A stretch of 64,000 bases of DNA, from positions 119,627-183,626 of the forward strand of contig NZ_JALXKS010000001.1 of the NCBI RefSeq assembly GCF_025144725.1, written 5' to 3'. Made by a program: the position numbers and the translations under genes. The stretch comes from Brevibacterium sp. p3-SID960. Lineage in GTDB: Bacteria > Actinomycetota > Actinomycetes > Actinomycetales > Brevibacteriaceae. Of this stretch, positions 9,192 to 17,251 are shown one piece after another; within the stretch, counting starts at the first letter, position 1, and every line of letters starts with the position of its first letter. The notes below the pieces were generated by a model. That model had not been told where the DNA came from and did not search any database. It saw only the letters and a program-made list of their open reading frames with translations.

Positions 9192-10685
9192 ATGCGCTAC
9201 ATCGCTTCTGCGGCTGCGACGGCGGTCGCCGCCAGCATGCTGACCGGACTCGGGCTCGCACCGTCCGCCGCCTTCGGCGCGGATCCGCAGCCTGAGATGA
9301 ACGCCATCGACCTCGCTGAGATCAGCGACTCCGGCATCGGGATCCCCGGCGCCCGCGACCGCTCAGCGGCAGCCGAATCCGCAGCCGCCCAGCAGAGCGC
9401 GGATCACTTCTCGTTCCTGCCCTCCCTGCTGCGCACACCGGCACCCGGAACCAGCGGCACCACCGCCCCGGCACAACCGCTTGCCTACCCTGCCAGCCAG
9501 GCCGACACCTCGGCGCCGGACGGCGGTTCACCGAGGGATGCGATCCACGGTTCGGCCACTGACATCACCGAGGACGGCCGCACGATCGCCGCCCTATCCG
9601 ATGTCGTCGAACCTGCCGATGATGCCCCGGGCATCGTCGGGGTCGTGTGGCGCGGGGCAGAGGACGCCGAGGTCGAGATCCGCACCCGCACCGACGGTAT
9701 GTGGAGTGCCTGGTCGGGTCTCGACACCGACAACGACCCCGAGCAGCCTGGCGCCTCGGGCACCGAACCGTACTCGCTGGCCGGGATCGATGCCGCGCAG
9801 CTGCGCATCCTCGGTGACGCCACCCCGCACGAGGCGAGGATCCTCAGCGTCGACCCGAAGCGCTGGAGCAGCGATGAGACCGCCGTTGAGTTCAACACCC
9901 CGGTGACCGACAGAGCTGCCGACGCCTCGGATGCTCAGGCGCCTGCCGCCTCGGGCACGGCGACGATGGCCTACGCACCCGGCGACGCGGCAGCCCAGAC
10001 TGTCGCCAAGGACAGCGGTGTGAAGGCCCCGAAGATCGAGCACCGCAAGGCCTGGGGTGCCGCGAAGCCGAAGTCGGATCCGGCGATGACCGGCAAGGTG
10101 CAGGCCGCGGTCGTTCACCACACCGGCGGGTCGAACGACTACACGGCTGAAGACGTTCCGGCGATCCTGCGCGGCATCCAGCACTACCACCAGCAGGGCC
10201 GCGGTTGGGACGACATCGGCTACAACATGCTCGCCGACAAGTACGGCCGCCTGTGGGAGGGCCGCGGCGGCGGGCTGAAGAAGAACCCGGTCGGCGCGCA
10301 CGTCGTCGGCTACAACCAGGGCAGCTTCGGCATCTCGGTCATCGGCAGCTACGATAAGTCCGCGCCCCCGCAGGAGACCTTGGATGCGGTCGATCATGCG
10401 ATCGCCTGGAAGCTCGCGCTCTCCGGTGTCGATGCCGACGGCAAGACCACCCTGAAGGGCACGAAGATCAACGTCGTCTCCGGCCACCGCGACCTCGGCC
10501 AGACCGACTGCCCAGGCGACGCGCTCTATGCGAAGCTGCCGCAGATGCGCAAAGACATCGCCGAGATCCAGAAGAACGGCGAGCCGGTGAAGAAGGACCC
10601 GCCGAAGGAAGAGAAGAAGGGCGAGGAGAAGGGCTCGGAGAAGGACTCAGGTCTGCAGCCGGGTGCCACCGACCGCAACGCCTGA
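9192..10685 (+). CDS. secreted N-acetylmuramoyl-L-alanine amidase (PGRP / Amidase_2 family)
   Basis: 497-residue exported zinc amidase that should cut the bond between MurNAc and the stem peptide of peptidoglycan. Signal peptide at residues 1-29, then a beta-rich N-terminal region (about 100-270) of the kind seen in actinobacterial PGRP-type amidases, then the catalytic domain (about 285-460). Zinc ligands are visible in VVHHTGG (H309/H310), GHRD (H432) and DCPG (C440). The 8-residue spacing of the last two matches T7 lysozyme. The C-terminus is a Lys/Glu-rich tail. AAAGG precedes ATG and a strong terminator follows, so it is monocistronic. A role in cell separation or wall turnover is likely. 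Confidence 0.92.
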   Translation: MRYIASAAATAVAASMLTGLGLAPSAAFGADPQPEMNAIDLAEISDSGIGIPGARDRSAAAESAAAQQSADHFSFLPSLLRTPAPGTSGTTAPAQPLAYPASQADTSAPDGGSPRDAIHGSATDITEDGRTIAALSDVVEPADDAPGIVGVVWRGAEDAEVEIRTRTDGMWSAWSGLDTDNDPEQPGASGTEPYSLAGIDAAQLRILGDATPHEARILSVDPKRWSSDETAVEFNTPVTDRAADASDAQAPAASGTATMAYAPGDAAAQTVAKDSGVKAPKIEHRKAWGAAKPKSDPAMTGKVQAAVVHHTGGSNDYTAEDVPAILRGIQHYHQQGRGWDDIGYNMLADKYGRLWEGRGGGLKKNPVGAHVVGYNQGSFGISVIGSYDKSAPPQETLDAVDHAIAWKLALSGVDADGKTTLKGTKINVVSGHRDLGQTDCPGDALYAKLPQMRKDIAEIQKNGEPVKKDPPKEEKKGEEKGSEKDSGLQPGATDRNA

Positions 10686-10713
10686 ACCGCGCAGGCTGGC
10701 CGACATCAGGTCA

Positions 10714-10754
10714 CGCACGGGCGGGCTGGGAGCGATCCCCAGCCCGCCCGTGCG
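10714..10754 (+). terminator. strong hairpin terminator
   Basis: Perfect 17-bp inverted repeat (CGCACGGGCGGGCTGGG at 10714-10730 and its complement at 10738-10754) with a 7-nt loop. It lies between the convergent amidase and tenA genes, so it can serve both strands. Confidence 0.85.
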
Positions 10755-10819
10755 TTGTGGCGGCACGGTCAGCGAGACCTCGCTCCGCACGCCCCTGGTC
10801 AGCCGCCGCACGCCCCCGG

Positions 10820-11513
10820 TCAGCTGTCGCGGCCCTCGTAGGTGACATCGAAGAAGTCGAGCTCCAGGGCCACCGCGCGCTCCCAGCGGGCGGTGAGCTC
10901 CGCGGCCCGGCCCGCGGCCTCGGCAGCCGGCCACACCCGGTTGAGCTCATCGACGAGGAACTGGCACCACGAGCTGAACGCCTCCCCGCGGTGCAGCTCG
11001 ATCCATTCGGAGTGGACATAGCGTTCAGGCAGCGGGGCGTCGCGCTCACCCCAGTCGAGGTAGAGCCACTCGGCGATGACGAGCATGACGAGCAGGTCTG
11101 CGTACTCGGCCTGCGCGACCGCATCGTACATCTCGGCCTGGAACCCGGCTGCCGCGCGACAGCTGCGGGTTCCGCCAGTCGTCCTCGGCGACGCCGAGCT
11201 GCGGGAAGGCCCGCTGGAAGTATCCGTCCTCATCGGCCGCGAGCATCCCGAGCTGGGCGGCGAACCGCAGCTTGGAGTCGCGCCGATCGGCGTGCGCCAC
11301 ACATCCGCCGAGCATCGAGAGGAACGCGTCGAAGAACTGATAGTCCTGCACGAGGCAGCCGGCGAGCACCGCATCCTCGATGGTGCCTGAGAACAGCTCG
11401 TCGACGAAGCGGTGCCCGACTGCGGCGTCCCACTGCCCGGCGCTGTCGCCGAGCCGCAGCCGCCCGACCGGCGAGTCGGCCGGGACGTGAATGGTCGTCT
11501 GAATCTGTATCAT
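10820..11513 (-). pseudogene. tenA: TenA-family thiaminase II, interrupted by a frameshift
   Basis: TenA hydrolyses aminopyrimidine products of damaged thiamin so the pyrimidine can be salvaged. The first part reads MIQIQTTIHV to DWRNPQLSRG in one frame (11513 to about 11155). The rest (AAGFQAEMYDAVAQAEYADL to LELDFFDVTYEGRDS) continues in another frame and stops at 10820. Removing one G from the mRNA run CGCGGC near 11150-11156 restores a continuous protein of about 230 residues with all expected TenA helices. Both halves keep normal GC-rich codon use, so the lesion is very recent, a sequencing error, or a rare recoding site. ATG 11513 is preceded by GGGGGAG, which belongs to the TPP riboswitch directly upstream. 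Confidence 0.8.
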
Positions 11514-11518
11514 GTGAT

Positions 11519-11656
11519 CTCCCCCGCCGGTATCACCCGGATCAGGTTCCTAAGTGTACTTCCCCGCGAGGTTGTGAACGCGATCTGTAGGTGAGGGTCC
11601 CCCGATGGCGGTGTGGGCGCGGTGTGGGCTCAGTACCGCTGGCGGCACTCCCCTGT
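11519..11656 (-). promoter_or_regulatory. TPP riboswitch (THI element)
   Basis: Read on the minus strand, the leader of tenA contains the 5' aptamer part AGGGGAGTGCCGCC...GGTACTGAGC and the highly conserved 3' part GAACCTGATCCGGGTGATAC followed by CGGCGGGGGAG. These are the hallmark elements of the thiamin-pyrophosphate aptamer. The two parts are separated by an enlarged P3 region of about 70 nt. The 3' strand runs into the GGGGGAG ribosome-binding site 6 nt before the tenA ATG, so ligand binding should hide the site and block translation. Confidence 0.92.
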
Positions 11657-11735
11657 CAACGACCCGCTGTAGCCCGTCTCCCGTGCCCGAGGCGCTGGTC
11701 GTCTCAGGCGTTTTTGGTTCGGTCCCTGCCTGGTC

Positions 11736-11741
11736 TAGACT
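11736..11741 (+). promoter_or_regulatory. -10 element of the SRP RNA promoter
   Basis: TAGACT at 11736-11741, with TTGGTT at 11714-11719 as a weak -35 (16-bp spacer). Predicted transcription start near 11748 agrees with the 5' end of the SRP RNA. Confidence 0.5.
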
Positions 11742-11746
11742 GTTAT

Positions 11747-11835
11747 GCGGCTCCCCGTGTGGCGTCATCTTGTGAACTCCCCCAGGGCCGGAAGGCAGCA
11801 AGGGTAAGCGAGCTCTGGCGGGTGCACGGGGAGTC
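11747..11835 (+). ncRNA. ffs: signal recognition particle RNA, small bacterial type
   Basis: Contains the conserved helix-8 core GGGCCGGAAGGCAGCAAGGG with the GGAA tetraloop and asymmetric internal loop (AGCAAGGGTAAGCGAGCT) that bind Ffh. The closing stem is GGCTCCCCGTGT at the 5' end pairing with GCACGGGGAGTC at the 3' end. About 90 nt long, as for 4.5S-type RNA. The exact ends are estimated from the stem. Confidence 0.92.
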
Positions 11836-12048
11836 CTCGCATTGACGCGCTGTCACAATTGCGCAACATCCCTCCGCACTGTTTGTGCTGGTCACACGCT
11901 ATCTGCTCGGCGATCCGCAGGCTGAGGGCGCGCATTGTTCCACGGCCGTTACATCGCGGTTCCTATTATTTGTGCTGTCGCCTTCCCATTCCTGCCCTCG
12001 CAGTTCTGCGACTGTGCATCGTCTTCACTGCCATGAGAAAGGTCCCTC

Positions 12049-13539
12049 ATGCTCCGTCGCCGCCCCTTCGTTGCCGGCCTCAGCGTCTCGCTCGCCATCG
12101 CCCTCGCCGCCTGCACGGCGACACCCGATGCTGAGCGCGGATCCGCGGCGGCTCCGAGCGCGGAACCGCACCCCGCACCCGAGGTGACGGTCTCGGTCGT
12201 CGACGATGGCGACGCCTCAGCTACACCCACCTCGGCGGCAGGTGCCAGCGGCACACCGGAGGCAGACAGCACCACCGGTGCAGCCGACGCTGATGGTGCA
12301 AGCATCGAACTCGACCCCAGCGGGCATTTCGCGCTGACCGTGTCCGGCGGCGAATTCACCGAGGTCACCGTCACCGATGCCGACCACCCTGAGGTGAGTG
12401 TCGACGGCACCTTCGACTCCGGCACCCAGGGAACCGATCCGAGCGAGCCGGCCACCGCCTCGGCGACGGAGACTGAGAGCGCCAACGTCGGCGGCGGCGC
12501 CGCAGGCGCAGACGCAACTCCCAGCGAAGGTGGCGTCCCCAGCGGCGACAGCACGACCAACGGCGGCAGCACTCCCAACGAAGGCGGCGCCCCCAGCAGC
12601 GACGATGCCGAGGGCCAGGGCACCCGCTGGGTCTCCAGCTACGGGCTGGCCGGCAACGCCGACTACGAGTGGACGGCGACGACCGTCACCCCGGACGGTG
12701 CCACGCATGAGGCTTCGGGGACGATCACGACGACCGAACCGCAGGGCCGCTCGGCGCGGATCTTCACCGTCATCGGCGATGACCAGGAGGTCGGCGTGGC
12801 CGCCCCGATCATCGTGAACATCGGCGCGACCGTGCCGGAGTCCTACCGCGATGACATCGAACACCGGCTGTCCGTCGAGGTCACCGACGAGGACGGCAAG
12901 GAGCGCGAGGTCGAGGGCTCGTGGGGCTGGCTGTACGACACCGACGGGATCTCGCGGGTGCACTACCGGCCCAAGGAGTTCTGGCCAGAGCACTCGAAGG
13001 TCAAGGTGACGATGGCTCTGGAGGACGTGCCGTTCTCGCAGACGCGCTTCGGTGAGAAGGACGTCTCGCTGGACTTCTCGATCGGCCGAGAGCAGACCAC
13101 GACCGCCGATGCCAAGACGCACCGGATGATCGTCACCCGCGGAGATGAGACGATCATGGACTATCCCGCCTCGCTCGGCGCAGCACGCTCACCCTCGTTC
13201 AACGGCACCCACATCGTCATGTCGAAAGCGGCGAACTACACGATGACCTCGGAGCGCTGGGGGTACTCGACGCCGGTGCGCTGGGCGGTGCGCATCCACA
13301 ACAACGGCGAGTTCATCCACGGTGCGCCGTGGTCTGCCGGCTCGCAGGGCTCGGCGAACGTCTCGCACGGCTGCATCAACCTCACCAATGAGCGTGCCAA
13401 GGAGTACTACGACTCGGCGATCTACGGCGACCCGGTCATCGTCAAAGGCTCCTCGGTGTCCCTGTCGAAAGAGGACTCGGACGTCGCCGACTGGGTCTAC
13501 GACTGGGACGAGTGGCAGGAGCTCTCCGCACTCGACTGA
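12049..13539 (+). CDS. L,D-transpeptidase lipoprotein (YkuD domain)
   Basis: 496-residue lipoprotein that makes 3-3 peptide cross-links in peptidoglycan. Signal peptide with lipobox LAAC (Cys22), then an Ala/Ser/Thr-rich disordered linker, two Ig-like domains (about 200-355) as in mycobacterial LdtMt2-type enzymes, and the YkuD catalytic domain (about 360-480). The catalytic motif HxGC appears as SHGCINL with H440 and C442. An upstream conserved His is in IHNNGEFIHG. AAAGG precedes ATG. A terminator follows at once. The enzyme should act on the outer face of the membrane and is likely insensitive to most beta-lactams except carbapenems. Confidence 0.93.
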   Translation: MLRRRPFVAGLSVSLAIALAACTATPDAERGSAAAPSAEPHPAPEVTVSVVDDGDASATPTSAAGASGTPEADSTTGAADADGASIELDPSGHFALTVSGGEFTEVTVTDADHPEVSVDGTFDSGTQGTDPSEPATASATETESANVGGGAAGADATPSEGGVPSGDSTTNGGSTPNEGGAPSSDDAEGQGTRWVSSYGLAGNADYEWTATTVTPDGATHEASGTITTTEPQGRSARIFTVIGDDQEVGVAAPIIVNIGATVPESYRDDIEHRLSVEVTDEDGKEREVEGSWGWLYDTDGISRVHYRPKEFWPEHSKVKVTMALEDVPFSQTRFGEKDVSLDFSIGREQTTTADAKTHRMIVTRGDETIMDYPASLGAARSPSFNGTHIVMSKAANYTMTSERWGYSTPVRWAVRIHNNGEFIHGAPWSAGSQGSANVSHGCINLTNERAKEYYDSAIYGDPVIVKGSSVSLSKEDSDVADWVYDWDEWQELSALD

Positions 13540-13582
13540 CCGCAGCGCCACAGCACAGAGCGGACGGGCAGACAGCTGACGC

Positions 13583-13611
13583 GGGGCCAGGAGATTCACT
13601 CTCCTGGCCCC
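13583..13611. terminator. bidirectional hairpin terminator
   Basis: Perfect 12-bp stem GGGGCCAGGAGA / TCTCCTGGCCCC with loop TTCAC. It lies between the convergent L,D-transpeptidase and DUF779 genes. Confidence 0.85.
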
Positions 13612-13656
13612 AGTCGTGTTCCGGCGGTCCGGCCGGCGGCTCAGCCGGCCCGGCGC

Positions 13657-14115
13657 TCAGCCCTCGTCGACGTCCATCAGGGTCGAGCGGATGAGGAACC
13701 GCTTGCCGGTCGGCGTCTCGACGCTGAATCCGGCGCCGCGCCCGGGCACGACATCGACGGTCAGATGCGTGTGCTTCCAGTAGTCGAACTGTTCGGCTGA
13801 CATCCAGAACTCCAGCTCCGAGGTGGTGCCGGCCGGCCGTGGGATCTCGAACCGGCCCAGCAGCACGTCGGCATCCGAGGTGAGGAACTCCCCTGCGGGG
13901 AAGCACATCGGCGTCGACCCGTCACAGCAGCCGCCGGACTGATGGAACATCAGATCCCCGTGCTGGTCGATGAGCTGCTGAAGCAGCTCGACGGCCGCCT
14001 CCGTCAGGGCGACCCGTGAACGGGTCTCCCCCTCGATCGTCGGGGCGGAGTCGAGCACGGCCGGATCGGCTGCTGCTGCGGCGGCTCCTTCGGCGATGGT
14101 GGTGTCATCGGACAT
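13657..14115 (-). CDS. DUF779 family protein
   Basis: 152 residues. The core LIDQHGDLMFHQSGGCCDGSTPMCFPAGEF with its Gly-Gly-Cys-Cys and later Cys is diagnostic of DUF779. Two His/Trp-rich segments (EQFDYWKHTHLTVDVV) complete the domain. The conserved Cys and His suggest metal or redox binding but no activity is established for the family. It follows the aldehyde dehydrogenase gene by 134 bp on the same strand. This pairing is common in bacteria, so a role in alcohol/aldehyde metabolism is inferred. Confidence 0.85.
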   Translation of the reverse strand: MSDDTTIAEGAAAAAADPAVLDSAPTIEGETRSRVALTEAAVELLQQLIDQHGDLMFHQSGGCCDGSTPMCFPAGEFLTSDADVLLGRFEIPRPAGTTSELEFWMSAEQFDYWKHTHLTVDVVPGRGAGFSVETPTGKRFLIRSTLMDVDEG

Positions 14116-14249
14116 CGGACCTCATCTCCGTGCATATTTGTGCACTGTGCTGCTGCGACGAGCCGGGCCGGCAGCCAGGCCGGCGAGCGGTCTGACCGCA
14201 GGCTGGCACAGGTGCTGTGCGCCGCTCCGGCCCGTCGCAGATGGCAGAA

Positions 14250-15773
14250 TCAGAAGAAGCCGAGGGCGTCTTCTGAGTAGCTGACGAGCATGTTCTTCGT
14301 CTGCTGGTAGTGATCGAGCATCATGAGGTGGTTCTCCCGGCCGATGCCCGAGGACTTGTAGCCGCCGAAGGCCGCGTGGGCCGGGTAGTTGTGGTAGTTG
14401 TTCACCCACACGCGTCCGGCCTGGATCTCGCGTCCGGCCCGGTAGGCGACGTTGCCGCTGCGGCTCCACACGCCGGCGCCGAGGCCGTAGAGGGTGTCAT
14501 TGGCGATCGACATCGCGTTGTCGTAGTCGCTGAACGAGGTCAGTGCGACGACGGGCCCGAAGATCTCCTCCTGGAAGATGCGCATCGAGTTCTGGCCCTT
14601 GAACACCGTCGGCTGGATGTAGAAGCCGCCGGCCAGGTCGCCGTCGAGTTCGCGCACCTCGCCGCCGACGAGCACCTCGGCGCCCTCCTGCTTGCCGATG
14701 TCGAGGTAGGACTTGATCTTCTCGAACTGGTCGTTCGATGCCTGCGCACCGACCTGCATATCAGTATCGAGCGGATTGCCCTGCTTGATCGCCCTGACGC
14801 GCTCGAGCCCAGCCTCGACGAACTCGTCGAAGATCGACTCCTGCACGAGTGCGCGCGACGGGCACGTGCACACCTCGCCCTGGTTGAGGCCGAACATCGC
14901 AAAGCCCTCCAGCGCCTTGTCGTAGAAGGCGTCCTTGTCCGCCATGACATCGGCGAAGAAGATGTTCGGGCTCTTGCCGCCGAGCTCCAGGGTCACCGGG
15001 ATGAGGTTCTGGGAGGCGTACTGCATGATGAGCCGGCCGGTGGTGGTCTCACCGGTGAAGGCGACCTTGGCGATGCGCTTGTTCGAGGCCAGCGGCTTGC
15101 CGGTCTCCACGCCGAAGCCGTTGACGACGTTGATGACGCCCGGCGGCAGCAGGTCGCCGATGAGATCGACGAGCACCATGATCGAGGCCGGGGTCTGCTC
15201 TGCAGGCTTGAGCACGACGCAGTTGCCGGCCGCCAGGGCCGGGGCGAGCTTCCACACGGCCATGAGCAGCGGGAAGTTCCACGGGATGATCTGGCCGACG
15301 ACGCCGAGCGGCTCCTTGAAATGGTAGGCGACGGTGTCTTCGTCGATCTGGGACAGCGCGCCCTCCTGGGCGCGGATCGCGCCGGCGAAGTAGCGGAAGT
15401 GGTCGATCGCCAGCGGCAGATCGGCGTTGAGCGGTTCGCGGATCGCCTTGCCGTTGTCCCAGGTTTCGGCGACCGCGAGCATCTCGAGGTTCTCCTCCAT
15501 CCGGTCGGCGATCCGATTGAGGATCACTGCCCGCTCCGCCGGCGAGGTCTTGCCCCACGCCGGAGCGGCCTTGTGGGCGGCGTCGAGGGCGAGTTCGACA
15601 TCCTCGGCAGTGGACTGCGCGACCTCGGTGAAGGCCCGGCCGGTGACCGGCGTGATGTTCTCGAAGTAGTTGCCCTTGACCGGCTTGACCCAGTCGCCGC
15701 CGATGTAGTTGTCGTAACGGGGCTCGAAGGCGACCTTGGCGCCCTCAGATCCCGGCTGCGCGTAGACAGTCAT
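14250..15773 (-). CDS. NAD-dependent aldehyde dehydrogenase (acetaldehyde-type)
   Basis: 507 residues, full length for the ExaC/AldA-type acetaldehyde dehydrogenases, oxidising aldehyde to carboxylate with NAD(P). Catalytic Cys302 lies in GEVCTCPSR and the general base Glu263 in LELGGKSPN. The cofactor region PWNFPLLM and the FTGETTTGR loop are intact. The C-terminal [11 protein letters not shown] motif is present. ATG 15773 has GAGGAG 6 nt upstream. Longer in-frame starts would run into unrelated sequence. The DUF779 gene downstream supports an ethanol/acetaldehyde role. The 173-bp upstream gap to the MFS gene holds no recognised site. Confidence 0.92.
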   Translation of the reverse strand: MTVYAQPGSEGAKVAFEPRYDNYIGGDWVKPVKGNYFENITPVTGRAFTEVAQSTAEDVELALDAAHKAAPAWGKTSPAERAVILNRIADRMEENLEMLAVAETWDNGKAIREPLNADLPLAIDHFRYFAGAIRAQEGALSQIDEDTVAYHFKEPLGVVGQIIPWNFPLLMAVWKLAPALAAGNCVVLKPAEQTPASIMVLVDLIGDLLPPGVINVVNGFGVETGKPLASNKRIAKVAFTGETTTGRLIMQYASQNLIPVTLELGGKSPNIFFADVMADKDAFYDKALEGFAMFGLNQGEVCTCPSRALVQESIFDEFVEAGLERVRAIKQGNPLDTDMQVGAQASNDQFEKIKSYLDIGKQEGAEVLVGGEVRELDGDLAGGFYIQPTVFKGQNSMRIFQEEIFGPVVALTSFSDYDNAMSIANDTLYGLGAGVWSRSGNVAYRAGREIQAGRVWVNNYHNYPAHAAFGGYKSSGIGRENHLMMLDHYQQTKNMLVSYSEDALGFF

Positions 15774-15946
15774 GGATGCTCCTCTTTGAGACGGTTGGAG
15801 GGGTGCGACAGCACCACTGCAGGCCGCAGGGGCGCTGCTTACCCTCACCCTACGAGGGTGTGATGCAGATCTCAACAGGCACCGGCTGGGGATTCGCACA
15901 CAACCCGGCCACCGCCTCGGGAGCGGTGGAGAACCTGCCGCACACC

Positions 15947-17203
15947 TCAGGTGACGACCGGCCGGGAGCGGCCGAGCAGCAGCGCGATGACGAAGGCAAC
16001 AGCCATCATCGCGCCGCTGAGGATCGTCACCCCGGTCCAGCCGCCGAGCTCCCATGCGGCAGGCGCCAGGTTGCCGTTGATCGAGGAGCCGCCGTAGTAG
16101 AAGAGCATGTACATCGATGCCGCCTGCGCCGGCACCCCGACCGAGGCCTTCGCACGCACGGCCACCCAGGCTGAGGCCAGCGAGTGCATGATGAAGAAGC
16201 CCATCGCCAGCACTGCCATGCCGGCGATGATGACGACCAGCGGGCGGGCGATGAGCAGGCCGATGCCGATGAGCGCGATGAGCGAGCCGAACGGCATGAT
16301 CGCGCGCAGCGAGTACCGGTCGGCGGCCCGGCCGGCGAGCGCGCTGACGGTGCCGGCGACCGGATAGATGAGGTAGAGCAGGCCGATCGCGCCGATCGAC
16401 AGCAGATACGGTTCGGCTTCGAGACGGAACCCGAGGACGTTGAAGGCGCCGACGAACACGCCCATCCCGAGCCCGCCGGTGAGGTACAGGCCCAGCAGCA
16501 CCGGGTCGCGGAAGGCCCGGCCGAAGCTGCCGATGAGTTCGCGTGGGGACTGCCGGCGGGGTTCGAATCCGCGGGATTCGGGCAGCAGCGCCCAGCAGGC
16601 GGCCGCGCAGACGACCGATACGACGGCAGTGGCGGCCAGGGCCATGTGCGCGGGGCTCAGCGGCATCGCCGCGGTGAGCCCGAGGCGGTCGAGGAGGTCG
16701 ATGGTGCCGGTAGTGACGAGTCGGGCTGACAGCCCGCCGATCGTCGTGCCGAAGATGTACAGGCCCGTTGCCGAGGTGGCGTAGGACGGGTGGATCTCCT
16801 CACGCAGGTACACTGCGGCAGTCGCCGGCAGCCCGGCGAGCACCACGCCCATGACGAAGCGGGCGAGGAGGAACAGCGCCCAGTCATCGACGACGGCGAC
16901 GCCGATCCCGAGCACGGAGGCCAGAAGCAGCGACCAGCGGATCAGCCGCACCCGGCCGATGCGCTCACTGACCGGGGCGGCGACGATGAGCCCGAGCGCC
17001 AGCCCGGCGGTGGCAGCGGAGACGGAGAGTGCTGCGCTGGTCGGGGAGATGCTGTAGTCGCGGACGAAATACGGCAGAATGGCCTGAGTGTTGTACAGCA
17101 GAGTGAAGGTCGCCAGGCCCGCCATGAGCAGGCCGATTTCGATCCTGCGCGTCATCGGCTCCCCGCGCCGATAACCCTCGAAGCCCCGGTCGTCCTCACT
17201 CAT
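15947..17203 (-). CDS. MFS transporter (YnfM/AraJ-like)
   Basis: 418 residues with 12 predicted membrane helices, a major facilitator protein probably exporting a small molecule. The opening GYRRGEP...[20 protein letters not shown] is typical of the YnfM-like group, and the loop 2-3 signature is [13 protein letters not shown]. The start at 17203 is supported by TATGCT ending 7 nt before ATG, which would give a leaderless message. A second ATG at 17155 with GGGGAG upstream would remove the conserved GYRRGE segment. Substrate unknown. Confidence 0.85.
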   Translation of the reverse strand: MSEDDRGFEGYRRGEPMTRRIEIGLLMAGLATFTLLYNTQAILPYFVRDYSISPTSAALSVSAATAGLALGLIVAAPVSERIGRVRLIRWSLLLASVLGIGVAVVDDWALFLLARFVMGVVLAGLPATAAVYLREEIHPSYATSATGLYIFGTTIGGLSARLVTTGTIDLLDRLGLTAAMPLSPAHMALAATAVVSVVCAAACWALLPESRGFEPRRQSPRELIGSFGRAFRDPVLLGLYLTGGLGMGVFVGAFNVLGFRLEAEPYLLSIGAIGLLYLIYPVAGTVSALAGRAADRYSLRAIMPFGSLIALIGIGLLIARPLVVIIAGMAVLAMGFFIMHSLASAWVAVRAKASVGVPAQAASMYMLFYYGGSSINGNLAPAAWELGGWTGVTILSGAMMAVAFVIALLLGRSRPVVT

Positions 17204-17251
17204 CAGTCCCAGCATACGCTCGCGCCTCGTGCGCAGAACAAGGAGTCCGCA

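Noticed and set aside
14310..15863. Long plus-strand open frame (517 codons) opposite the aldehyde dehydrogenase
   Set aside because: It mirrors a conserved dehydrogenase codon by codon, has Asp/Val/Leu/Arg-rich shadow composition and no ribosome-binding site.
16790..17251. N-terminal extension of the M3 peptidase to an ATG at 16790
   Set aside because: The extra 154 codons lie opposite the conserved MFS gene and lack family similarity. GTG 17252 has a good AAGGAG.
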